The position numbers and the translations under genes were made by a program. This document shows, piece by piece, positions 6,009 to 14,800 of a stretch of DNA of 37,795 nucleotides. How positions within the stretch are numbered: the first letter of the stretch is position 1; each line of letters starts with the position of its first letter. Source of the stretch: Arcicella sp. (GTDB lineage Bacteria > Bacteroidota > Bacteroidia > Cytophagales > Spirosomataceae); the NCBI GenBank assembly GCA_025354645.1, contig JANXML010000215.1, positions 1-37,795 of the forward strand. Direction: 5' to 3'. The notes below the pieces were generated by a model. That model was given only the letters and a program-made list of their open reading frames with translations. It was not told where the DNA came from and searched no databases.

Positions 6009-8465
6009 CTAAGCCAAATAACTCCCAATTGCCACAATATCCGCAAATACACCCGAAGCCGTTACTTCTGCTCCTGCTCCTGGTCCTTTGATGACCAATG
6101 GGCGGTCGTGGTAGCGTTTTGTGGTGAATGAAATCACATTATCTGCTCCCTCCATCATGTAGAATGGGTGCGATTTACCGATGCTTTTTACGCCAATATT
6201 GATTTTATTATCTTCTAGACAGGCAATAAATCTTAGCACTTCGCCTTTGGCTTCGGCTTCGTTTACCATGGCTTCAAAATAAGCGTTTGAGACTTCTAAT
6301 TCCTTGAAAAAATCTTCTACCGTTGGGGCTTTTTCGCAGTTCTCAGGCAACAGTTTTTCAATCGTAACATCCTCTGGTTCAAGGCGTAAGCCAATTTCTC
6401 TACCCAAAATCAAAATCTTCCTTGCTACGTCCATTCCGCTCAAATCTTCTCTTGGGTCGGGTTCAGTATAGCCTTTCGCTTTGGCTTCCTGCACGATGTC
6501 GGCAAACTTTACGCCTGCCTTGAAATTATTAAAAATATAGGATAAAGTTCCTGATAAAACGCCTTCAATTTTCTCGAATCTATCGCCCGAAGAAATCAAA
6601 CCTTGTAGCGTATTAATCACGGGTAAACCTGCTCCCACATTAGTTTCATACAAGAACTTTACGCCTTTTTTCAGTGCAGTTTGATGCAACAAAGCATAAT
6701 CGGCGTAACGTCCAGAATTGGCTACTTTATTGGGGGTAACCACGGAAATATTGGCTTCAAATAATCCTATATATTGATTATGAATTTCTTTGTTGGCGGT
6801 ACAATCCGCAAAGATAGAATTGGGTAAATTCAAGCGTTTGGCTTCTTCTACAAATGCCCAAATTTCGGCAGATTTCCCTCTTGAATCACGTTCTTCTTCC
6901 CACGATTCTAAATTAATTCCTTGTGGGTCGATGAGCATTTTTTTAGAATTCATCACGCCTACTAAATTGATTTTCAGTGCTTTATATTTTGCTAAGTAAT
7001 GTTCTTGCCCTTGTAATTGTTCCAAAAGTGCCTTACCAATCAAACCCGTTCCTACCAAGAAAAGATTTAAGGTTTTGGCTTGCGAAAAGAAGAACGTATC
7101 GTGAATAACATTCAAGGCTTTTGAAATATCTTTCTTTTCAATCACCACGGAAATGTTCAATTCTGATGAACCTTGGGCGGTGGCAATAATATTGATACCA
7201 TTCTTCCCCAAAACCGAAAATAACTTCCCACTCACACCCGTATGACGACGCATTCCTTCGCCCACAACCGCAATCACCGAAAGATTTTCTTGAATTTCAA
7301 TGCCTTCGACATCGCCAACGGCAATTTCATTTTTGAATTCTTTTTCCAAAATCTGCTTTACTTCCACCGATGCCGACGGCTCGATGGCAAAACAAATCGA
7401 GTGTTCGGAAGAGGCTTGCGAAATCAGAATGACCGAAATTTTATGTTTTGCCAAAACCGTAAATAATTTGGCTGAAACTCCCGCAACGCCAATCATCCCC
7501 GAACCTTGGAGATTGACCAAAGCCAAATTATCAATCGAAGAAATACCCGTAATGATGTATTCAGACGGTTCTGCACTACGATTTACAACCGTTCCGATAA
7601 AATCCGTATTGAAAGTATTGAGTACCCGAATCGGAATATTTTTGGCAAAAGCGGGCTGCAAAGAAGGCGGATAAATAACCTTCGCTCCAAAATGCGTCAA
7701 TTCCATCGCCTCGGCATACGTGATAGTCGGGATGGTGAAAGCATTTTTCACCTTGCGTGGGTCGGCGGTCATCATGCCGTCCACGTCCGTCCAAATTTCG
7801 ATTTCTTCGGCATTCAAAGCCGCCCCGAAAATTGAACCTGTATAATCAGAACCTCCACGACCGAGCGTAGTAGTTTCGCCTTTTTCAGTCGAACCGATAA
7901 ACCCTGTGATGAGTTGGAGGGATTTAGTTTTGGAAAAATATGCTTGAATTTGAGCATTTGTTACTTCAAAATTCACATTTGCCATACCAAAATTTGCATC
8001 AGTACGAATCACATTTCGAGCATCAAGATACTGACAATCAACGCCTTGTGCATGAAGAATCTCATAAATCAAGGTTGTGGAAAGGCGTTCACCAAAACCC
8101 ACAATAAGGTCGGACGTGCGAGTAGAAATCTCCCGAATCAGCGAAACGCCTTTCAGCAAATCCTCCAATTCGTTGATGATGGTGCGAATATTTGCAAATA
8201 CTTTCGATTGAGCTTTTACATCAATCAATGCCCTTACGACCGTGAAATGACGATTTTCAATTTCTCTAACAAGGTCGGCAAAATTAACATTGCCCACCGA
8301 AGCCAAATCTCCTGCTTTCAACAATTGGTTGGTTACGCCACCCATTGCCGAAAAAACCGCAGCCACTTGTTCACCATTGGCTTGCTTGCCCTTGATGATG
8401 TTTAATACCGCTTGAATACTTTCAGTAGTACCGCAAGAAGTTCCTCCAAATTTTAATACTTTCAT
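6009..8465 (-). CDS. thrA: bifunctional aspartate kinase / homoserine dehydrogenase
   Basis: 818 residues from the ATG at 8465 (MKVLKFGGTSCGTTESI); the in-frame TTG at 8480 is less likely. The order is an aspartokinase domain (KFGGTS start, TLGRGGSDYTGSIFGAALNA, EIWTDVDGMMTADPRKV), two ACT-type regulatory domains (NLALVNLQGSGMIGVAGVSA and NLSVIAVVGEGMRRHTGVSG), then an NADP-dependent homoserine dehydrogenase (LFLVGTGLIGKALLEQL; GAGLPVINTLQGLISSGD; EGVLSGTLSYIFNNF). It carries out the first and third steps from aspartate to threonine, and feedback by threonine is usual for the family. It works with thrB (3764-4699), but the two are separated here by a toxin-antitoxin pair and another gene. Confidence 0.97.
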   Translation of the reverse strand: MKVLKFGGTSCGTTESIQAVLNIIKGKQANGEQVAAVFSAMGGVTNQLLKAGDLASVGNVNFADLVREIENRHFTVVRALIDVKAQSKVFANIRTIINELEDLLKGVSLIREISTRTSDLIVGFGERLSTTLIYEILHAQGVDCQYLDARNVIRTDANFGMANVNFEVTNAQIQAYFSKTKSLQLITGFIGSTEKGETTTLGRGGSDYTGSIFGAALNAEEIEIWTDVDGMMTADPRKVKNAFTIPTITYAEAMELTHFGAKVIYPPSLQPAFAKNIPIRVLNTFNTDFIGTVVNRSAEPSEYIITGISSIDNLALVNLQGSGMIGVAGVSAKLFTVLAKHKISVILISQASSEHSICFAIEPSASVEVKQILEKEFKNEIAVGDVEGIEIQENLSVIAVVGEGMRRHTGVSGKLFSVLGKNGINIIATAQGSSELNISVVIEKKDISKALNVIHDTFFFSQAKTLNLFLVGTGLIGKALLEQLQGQEHYLAKYKALKINLVGVMNSKKMLIDPQGINLESWEEERDSRGKSAEIWAFVEEAKRLNLPNSIFADCTANKEIHNQYIGLFEANISVVTPNKVANSGRYADYALLHQTALKKGVKFLYETNVGAGLPVINTLQGLISSGDRFEKIEGVLSGTLSYIFNNFKAGVKFADIVQEAKAKGYTEPDPREDLSGMDVARKILILGREIGLRLEPEDVTIEKLLPENCEKAPTVEDFFKELEVSNAYFEAMVNEAEAKGEVLRFIACLEDNKINIGVKSIGKSHPFYMMEGADNVISFTTKRYHDRPLVIKGPGAGAEVTASGVFADIVAIGSYLA

Positions 8466-8539
8466 TTTAACAGTTATCAATTATCAGTAAACAGTTACGA
8501 GTTTATTGATGTATTTTCTTTGTTCTAATTAACTCCCTC

Positions 8540-8839
8540 TTACAAATTATTTTCCTTCTTTAATTTCAAAATAAAATCTACTGACACCTCAAAATCTTCT
8601 GCTATTTCCTTAATTGTTAGTCTATTACGCTGTAAGGCTATGATAATTTGAGCGCTCAACCTTACTTCCTTTTTTCCATCATCATAGGCTGTTTGAATAA
8701 TATTCCTCCAATCACGGTAAATTCTCAATCTATAATCATATTCTTCTTTCTCTTCCGAATTAAGTTTTTTGTAATCTTCGTAATTCTCGAAAGGAACAAA
8801 ATCTGTGAACTTTGCTACGTGTTTATGAATGTCAAACAT
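8540..8839 (-). pseudogene. C-terminal remnant of an Rpn-family nuclease/transposase
   Basis: 99 codons starting MFDIHKHVAKFTDFVPFENY. From about residue 26 it matches the C-terminal part of the neighbour at 8844-9785: EEKEEYDYRLRIYRDWRNII against EYESSLKQYRDLKNVIDTAR, and RLTIKEIAEDFEVSVDFILK against RLTIDEIAEDFEVTVEYILK, both ending in ...KENNL or ...EENKL. The PD-(D/E)XK nuclease core is missing. It is probably the tail of a second copy; it could still be translated because the frame is open. Confidence 0.6.
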
Positions 8840-8843
8840 GGTT

Positions 8844-9785
8844 TTACAGTTTATTTTCTTCTTTAATTTTCAAAATATATTCAACGGTAACTTCAAAATC
8901 TTCTGCTATTTCATCAATGGTTAATCTACCCCTTTTTAATGCCCTAATTATTCCTTCTATTTTTTCTTCGATTCTTCCTTCGGCTCTTCCTTCTACTCTT
9001 CCTTCTACTCTTCCTTCTATTTTTCCTTCTATTTTTCCTTCTACTCTTCCTTCTTCTTTACTTTCTATACGAGCCGTATCGATCACATTTTTCAAATCTC
9101 TGTATTGTTTCAAACTGCTTTCATATTCAACTAATTCGGCTGGTGAAAATTTAGCAATTTCAGCCGCTTTAAACAATTTCTCAAAGATTTTTTCTTGTAA
9201 TTTTTTAGGGCGTTTTTCTAATTCAGGAAGATGTTTGAGTACATACAGCCATTTATCGTAATGTGTTTCTAACTCGTCTTCTGTCTTGATAAAATGAGGC
9301 ATTTCAAGGTAAATAAATGTCAATTTATCATAAAAAACTCTGCATTTTTGGTCTTTTAGTTGAACCTCATGTCTAACCGTTTTCTCATCCTCATCTTCCG
9401 AGAAAACAAAATCTAAAATTCCAACAGTATATACTTCGGACAATTTAAAATCCCAATCTCCTTTAACTCCTTGCTCTTGAATTGGGAATGAGGCATAATA
9501 GACGGTTCTATCCTTAAAATAGTTTTGTTTTGCTTTTTGCATTTCAACAATAAAACGTTCATTATTTTTTCCAACACAATAAAGGTCAAAAATTGCACTC
9601 CTATCTGATTTAGAACGAGCTGTTCTTTCGTTGTTAGAGTAGGTTAAATCTAAAATTTTACGTTCTTTGGGTAATACAACTTCATTCAAAAAATCTATTA
9701 ACAAATCCTTGTTAGGCTCTGTCCCGAATAGTTTTTTAAAACCAAAATCTGTAAATGGATTTATGTATTTATCTTTTAAAGCCAT
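8844..9785 (-). CDS. Rpn-family recombination-promoting nuclease / putative transposase
   Basis: 313 residues. The N-terminal DKYINPFTDFGFKKLFGTEP start is typical of the PD-(D/E)XK nuclease family transposases of Bacteroidota. The nuclease residues are visible as D67 in RSAIFDLYC and E81-x-Q83-K84 in FIVEMQKAKQ. A middle helical region (about 150-225) leads to a Lys/Glu/Gly-rich stretch of four-residue repeats (EGRV/EGKI) and a short C-terminal HTH-like end (RLTIDEIAEDFEVTVEYILK). Family members cut DNA and promote RecA-independent recombination in E. coli. A consensus promoter lies 30 bases upstream, and a truncated relative lies 4 bases downstream. Confidence 0.88.
   Translation of the reverse strand: MALKDKYINPFTDFGFKKLFGTEPNKDLLIDFLNEVVLPKERKILDLTYSNNERTARSKSDRSAIFDLYCVGKNNERFIVEMQKAKQNYFKDRTVYYASFPIQEQGVKGDWDFKLSEVYTVGILDFVFSEDEDEKTVRHEVQLKDQKCRVFYDKLTFIYLEMPHFIKTEDELETHYDKWLYVLKHLPELEKRPKKLQEKIFEKLFKAAEIAKFSPAELVEYESSLKQYRDLKNVIDTARIESKEEGRVEGKIEGKIEGRVEGRVEGRAEGRIEEKIEGIIRALKRGRLTIDEIAEDFEVTVEYILKIKEENKL
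8951..9058 (-). repeat. 12-bp coding tandem repeat in the Rpn-family gene
   Basis: About nine imperfect copies of a 12-base unit (plus strand CCTTCTACTCTT and close variants such as CCTTCTATTTTT) encode the four-residue repeat EGRV/EGKI/EGRA. The unit is a multiple of three, so slippage changes length without loss of frame. Confidence 0.8.
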
Positions 9786-9814
9786 GATTGTATATTTTTT
9801 TCATTTCCTAAAAG

Positions 9815-9846
9815 CAAAGATACCATTTTCGCCCCCACCGCCCAAA
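9815..9846 (-). promoter_or_regulatory. Consensus Bacteroidota promoter of the Rpn-family gene
   Basis: On the minus strand TTTG (9846-9843) is followed after 20 bases by TATCTTTG (9822-9815), matching the primary-sigma consensus TTTG-N19-TAnnTTTG of this phylum. Transcription would start near 9810, about 25 bases before the ATG at 9785. Confidence 0.65.
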
Positions 9847-9886
9847 ATCCCACAAAACAATCATCTTCTATAAAAGTTAAAACTAT

Positions 9887-10000
9887 ATCTGAATTTGGAT
9901 TCGTCAGATTTATGGATTTTTAGGATTGGGATTTCAATAACAAAATCTAAGAAATCCATAAATCTCATACGGTGCGACGTTTCGCAATCCAAATTCAGAT
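9887..10000. repeat. Nested long hairpin repeat, MITE-like
   Basis: Two perfect inverted pairs are nested: ATCTGAATTTGGATT (9887-9901) with its complement at 9986-10000, and AGATTTATGGATTT (9906-9919) with its complement at 9952-9965. The right side carries an extra 16-20 bases with a small hairpin (GCGA-CGTT-TCGC) that the left side lacks. The structure looks like a non-autonomous palindromic element or a strong cruciform. It ends 30 bases before the start of the DUF2237 gene. Confidence 0.6.
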
Positions 10001-10030
10001 TAAAAATCGACAAAACAAATGCATAACAAA

Positions 10031-10537
10031 ATGAAAACCCTCATAACATCCGCATTGCTATTGATTTCAATTATATCATTAGCACAAAACAAAACTCCTG
10101 CCAATAAATCAAAACCTGGTTGTGGACCTGTGGCTGAAACAAACCTAAAAAAGAAAATGGAAAATCAAACGAAAAAAGACGAAAAAAATGTGTTGGGTAC
10201 AGAACTACAAATCGCTGGTACATCGCCCCTGACGGGTTTTTACAGAGACGGTTTTTGCTCAACGGGAGCAGCTGACCGTGGTATTCACGTGGTGGCGGCA
10301 ATTGTTACGGATAAATTTCTACAATACTCGAAAGTCCGTGGAAATGACTTGATTACACCTTCCCCAACCTACGGATTCCCAGGCTTGAAAGCTGGCGACA
10401 AATGGTGTTTATGTGCTGCACGTTGGAAAGAAGCCTACGATGCTGGCGTTGCTCCGCCAGTTGTGTTGGAAGCTACGCACGAAAAAGCCTTGGAGTATGC
10501 CACGTTGGAGGAATTAAAGGGCGAAAAAATTAAGTAG
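10031..10537 (+). CDS. secreted DUF2237 protein
   Basis: 168 residues from the ATG at 10031 (MKTLITSALLLISIISLAQ, a signal peptide); the ATG at 10019 would add four residues. Residues from about 52 match the DUF2237 family closely: NVLGTELQIAGTSPLTGFYR, then DGFCSTGAADRGIHVVAAIV, KVRGNDLITPSPTYGFPGLK, AGDKWCLCAARWKEAYDAGV and APPVVLEATHEKALEYATLE. The usual family protein is about 120 residues and cytoplasmic; this one has a signal peptide and a Lys-rich linker, so it is probably periplasmic. The conserved cysteines (FCSTG, WCLCA) are kept. The family has no firmly assigned reaction. Confidence 0.85.
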   Translation: MKTLITSALLLISIISLAQNKTPANKSKPGCGPVAETNLKKKMENQTKKDEKNVLGTELQIAGTSPLTGFYRDGFCSTGAADRGIHVVAAIVTDKFLQYSKVRGNDLITPSPTYGFPGLKAGDKWCLCAARWKEAYDAGVAPPVVLEATHEKALEYATLEELKGEKIK

Positions 10538-10687
10538 GGGTTAGGTGTTGGGATTTAGGGGTTAAGGATTTGACCGTTAAAATCTCCTACAATATTTATG
10601 TATCAGAACTTGAAATAAAGTTTTATTGTTAAATATTTGACCGTAAGAGTACAATAAAATCCGCAGTCAAAAATCCTAAATCAAATT

Positions 10688-11806
10688 ATGCAAGGCTATC
10701 GTTTTTCAGAATTTATACCCTCCGAAGAGGAAGATGGCAAAAAAGCCAAGTTCGACCAATTGCTTGATATTTTCAATCAATTAATCACCATGACGGCGGG
10801 CAATGTCTCCGAGGCTTTGTCGTGGATTACGCAATTAGATAAACAATATAACCTCACGGATGAATCCTATGGAATCGCAGATTTTATTCAGGATTTGAAG
10901 GATAAAGGCTACATCCGTGAAGAAAAAAACGAAGACGGACAGGGGCAACAAGTCCTCACGGCAAAGGGCGAGCAATCAATCCGTAAGCAATCGTTGGATG
11001 AAATTTTTGGTAAATTAAAGAAAACCAATAATTCGGGCAATCATCGCACACCATATCAAGGCACGGGCGATGAGAACAATACCGACCGTCGTGAATTTCA
11101 ATTTGGGGATTCGATGGAGCAAATCGCCATGACCGAATCCATCCGTAACGCCCAGATTAACCACGGCGTAGAGAATTTTATGCTTACCGAAAACGATCTC
11201 GAAATCATGGATAAAGAGTATAAAGCTCAAACTTCTACGGTTTTGATGATTGATATTTCGCACTCGATGATATTGTACGGGGAGGACAGAATTACGCCCG
11301 CCAAGAAAGTAGCAATGGCAATGGCAGAATTAATTATGACCAAATATCCAAAAGATACATTGGATGTAATTGTCTTCGGAAACGATGCTTGGCAGATTCA
11401 GGTGCGTGATTTGCCTTATTTGGAAGTGGGTCCATATCACACAAATACCGTGGCAGGTTTGGAATTAGCGATGGATTTATTGAGAAGACGTAAGAATAAA
11501 AACAAGCAAATCTTTATGATTACGGACGGCAAACCAACCTGTTTGAAAGAAGGAATCAAATATTACAAAAATTCGTTTGGCTTGGATAAAAAGATTTTGA
11601 ATAAGACGCTTACGTTGGCGGCACAATGTCGAAGATTGAAAATTCCAGTAACCACTTTCATGATTGCCAGAGATCAATATTTGAAAGAATTTGTCCAAGA
11701 ATTTACCAAAATCAACAACGGGCGAGCCTATTATTCATCATTGAAAGGACTTGGAGAGTTTATCTTTGAGGATTATGAGAAGAATCGGAAGAAGGATGTG
11801 CGTTGA
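10688..11806 (+). CDS. VWA-domain protein (CoxE/ChlD-like partner of a MoxR-type ATPase)
   Basis: 372 residues. The N-terminal 180 residues are helical and charged with a small winged-helix-like part (ADFIQDLKDKGYIREEKNED). The VWA domain starts at about 183 and has a complete metal site: D189-x-S191-x-S193 in MIDISHSM, the Thr in HTNTVAGLELA and the Asp in MITDGKPT. No signal peptide or membrane segment, so it is cytoplasmic. VWA proteins of this type act with a MoxR/ChlI-type AAA+ ATPase; the matching ATPase gene is at 15772 on the same strand, with the large adhesin gene between them on the other strand. Confidence 0.87.
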   Translation: MQGYRFSEFIPSEEEDGKKAKFDQLLDIFNQLITMTAGNVSEALSWITQLDKQYNLTDESYGIADFIQDLKDKGYIREEKNEDGQGQQVLTAKGEQSIRKQSLDEIFGKLKKTNNSGNHRTPYQGTGDENNTDRREFQFGDSMEQIAMTESIRNAQINHGVENFMLTENDLEIMDKEYKAQTSTVLMIDISHSMILYGEDRITPAKKVAMAMAELIMTKYPKDTLDVIVFGNDAWQIQVRDLPYLEVGPYHTNTVAGLELAMDLLRRRKNKNKQIFMITDGKPTCLKEGIKYYKNSFGLDKKILNKTLTLAAQCRRLKIPVTTFMIARDQYLKEFVQEFTKINNGRAYYSSLKGLGEFIFEDYEKNRKKDVR

Positions 11807-11845
11807 TTTTGTAACCACATAGTTAAGATAGGCAATATAGATTAA

Positions 11846-11880
11846 GAGGCTCGATTTCACTGGAATTGAGCCTCTTTTTT
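11846..11880. terminator. Intrinsic terminator between convergent genes
   Basis: Stem GAGGCTC (11846-11852) with GAGCCTC (11868-11874), extended inward by ATT/AAT and G-T pairs, followed by T6 (11875-11880). It ends the VWA transcript on the plus strand and lies just past the stop of the convergent adhesin gene at 11883. Confidence 0.85.
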
Positions 11881-11882
11881 AA

Positions 11883-14800
11883 TTATGGCTGTCTGAATCT
11901 TAACGTTGTTCCATTTAAAAATGAGAGAATTCCATTGGTTAAAATTGAACCTACGCTTGCATCCCCACTAAAAACGGTTACGGTTGTTCCTCCCGCAACG
12001 GTGGTGGAATCTACATACGTAGGAATTCGCCCACACGACCACGTACTTCCTGCGTGCCAATCACCATCTACCATGCTAATTAGTTGATTTGAACTAACAT
12101 TGAAAGGTGGAGAAATTGGACTTGTTATTCCATTGCTTACTACTCGGATATTGTAATTTCCAGAAGGTATTGCCAGGGGTAATGTTACGTTAATTGAAGA
12201 CGTTGCACCCTGACCAATCACAGTTGGCGTTGCAGAGAAATTACCCGAAATATCCGACAATTCTACACTGGCAGAAGTTCCCGCTGGAATACCATATTTA
12301 TTAAAATCAACGGCAAATGAATTTCCATTACAAAGTGTGTTTCCTGATATTTTTGGGGTAGAGATGATGCTGGAAACGCTATTAGATAAAACTACTACTG
12401 GAATATCAAAAGTTACACCATATTTATTCAACGGATTTGAAGGATACAAATCAAATGGCTCTGCATTATATCCTTTCGTGACGGTTCTAACCCTAATTCT
12501 TGAAAATCCAAGATTTGCGTTGTTGGGAATGGTAAATGTTTGATTTTGCGTTAAATTCCAAGGACTTGCAAACTGGTTTTTGGCTAATTCTTCTCCCATA
12601 TCATCAAAATCGCCATCTTGATTAGCATCAATCCAAATCCCAGTCAAACTATTACTAAAAAAATTATTGTTGTCTGTCTGAGAAAAAGTATAGCTTTCCC
12701 CAATTTGTAAAATTGTTTTTGAAGTCAATAAATTAGGAGAGCTGTAGTCGTAATAACTATTGATCATTAAACTGTTATAATTATTAGAAAATGTTTTTTT
12801 AAAGAGCGTATCAGAAGAAATCGACAAAGACATTTTTTTCAAATAATCATAGTAAGAAAAATAATTTGTGTTAGTAGTTATTGGTTTGATATACCACTGA
12901 GCATTATCATTATCCAACGTTCTAACATCAATACGTTTACCCAGACTATTATTATTTCCACAGGCATTTCTGCCGTCAGAATACAATTGATATTGTGTAC
13001 TATTAGTTGGTCCTAAATTAATTATTATTGAGGTATTACTTCCAACGGTTGTATAAGTTTGTGAAGTATAGTTATTATCAATATATAACCTATATGGAGG
13101 TGTTCCTGCCGTGAAATTCACGTTCAGAGTCGTTACTTCCCCTTCATTAATTACGCTTCTCGCTAAATTGGCAGTAAATGAGATGGTTGTGGGGTCTAAT
13201 ACCTCAAAAGCAGTTGAGTATATTGGTGATACTACATTCCCCGTTTTTTTGACTATTCTAAGTCTGTAACCATTGCCAGGAACAAGTCCCGTTGGTATTG
13301 AACAACTTATCTCTTGCCCTCCTTGTGATTCATTAAACACTTTATAAATACAAACGTGTCCAATATCTTTTGGATTGGTGAAACTTCCATTGGCATCTGA
13401 AATCTGAACGTGATAAAACTTAAAACCCAAAGTATCTAAAAAATCTCCCGCAAATTTTACTTGAAAATAACCGCATAGCTTTGAAATTGAAGTGGTATCA
13501 TTGTAATTTCCCTTGTAAACTTTCATTATTTTCAAGTACGGATTTCCTCCTCGAATTGAAACACTATCGGGAATATTATTCGTACAAACACTGTTGGAAA
13601 CTTGGGAAATTTTATATTTTTTAATACCAGTAGCCATAATATTTGAGTCAATTCTGATAATCGCACCGCCAATTGAAGCACTATTAACTGTAAAAGCTCT
13701 ACCGTCACTCATCGTAACCGTAATCGGAAAGTTAGAATTGTATGAAGAAACGCCCGCATAAACGGCATAAGGTCCACTATTTTCAGCAACGGATAATCCA
13801 GCACTTCGTCCAGTTCCATAGCAACAATTCCAATTAGGATTGGGCCAATTATTATCAAAGAAAAAGGGCGTTAAATACGCAGTTGGCGTTGCTTTTATAA
13901 ACAATTGATTGGGTGCCTTAACATACACAATTTGGGGATTTACCGAGGTTTGTACTACACGTACATAACCGCCATAAGAAGAGGGATAGAGATTAGTCGT
14001 ATTACACAGAATTGGACTTGTTTGTCCAGTTCCTATTACAAGAGGATTTGAAAAATTGGACTGGTCAGAGACCTCTACTTGATAAGTTGTATTTGCAGGC
14101 AGGCTTGTCCCTGTCACGGAAAAGCCTACATTGAATGTACCATTCTTACAAATTCCCAATCTTGGTACAGAATCAGTAGTTATCGTAGTGGGTAATGACC
14201 CATTAAAGACCCGCAAAACATAATCCTCAACTTCGCCATTTTGCATTGAATAACAACTATAATACGCCGAATAGGAATCTTCGGATAATTGCACTCTCAT
14301 ACGCACTTGACCGTTGTAGGTAGTGGTGGGTAATTTTAATTTTCCCGTAAAACTATTAGTCATTATTTGCCCATAGGAATTATTCACACCCGTAGGAAAA
14401 ATTTTCTCATAGCTGTCCAAAACATTATTTTGGTTCAAATCTACCCAGATAGCAAAATATTTTTGAGTGGAATTATTACTCGCAATCGTAAAATTATAAT
14501 TGACATTAGCATTAATATTAGCGGGTGTCAAAAATTCCCCCCATCCATCAGCTGATTTACCCGAGTTAAGATTATTGATAGTCGTGCCTTGTATCGAAAA
14601 ACTATTGATTGCGTTTGTTCTCGACCCACTCGTACTACAATAATTAGACTCATTAATCCGAACTCTCGCTATAGAAGAGCTGGTCAACTGAGTTCCGCAA
14701 GCATCTGTTACGTTTGTCATCGTATAGGTTCGTGAACCCGTTGCTGGTGACGTTAAATTATACTCTCTTGAGGAATTAATATTTGTTTCAGTAGTTATCG

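Noticed and set aside
10570-10645. Direct repeat ATTTGACCGT (about 10569 and 10630) upstream of the VWA gene as an operator
   Set aside because: Only about ten bases are shared, spacing is 62 bp, and no promoter match lies near. Too weak to list.
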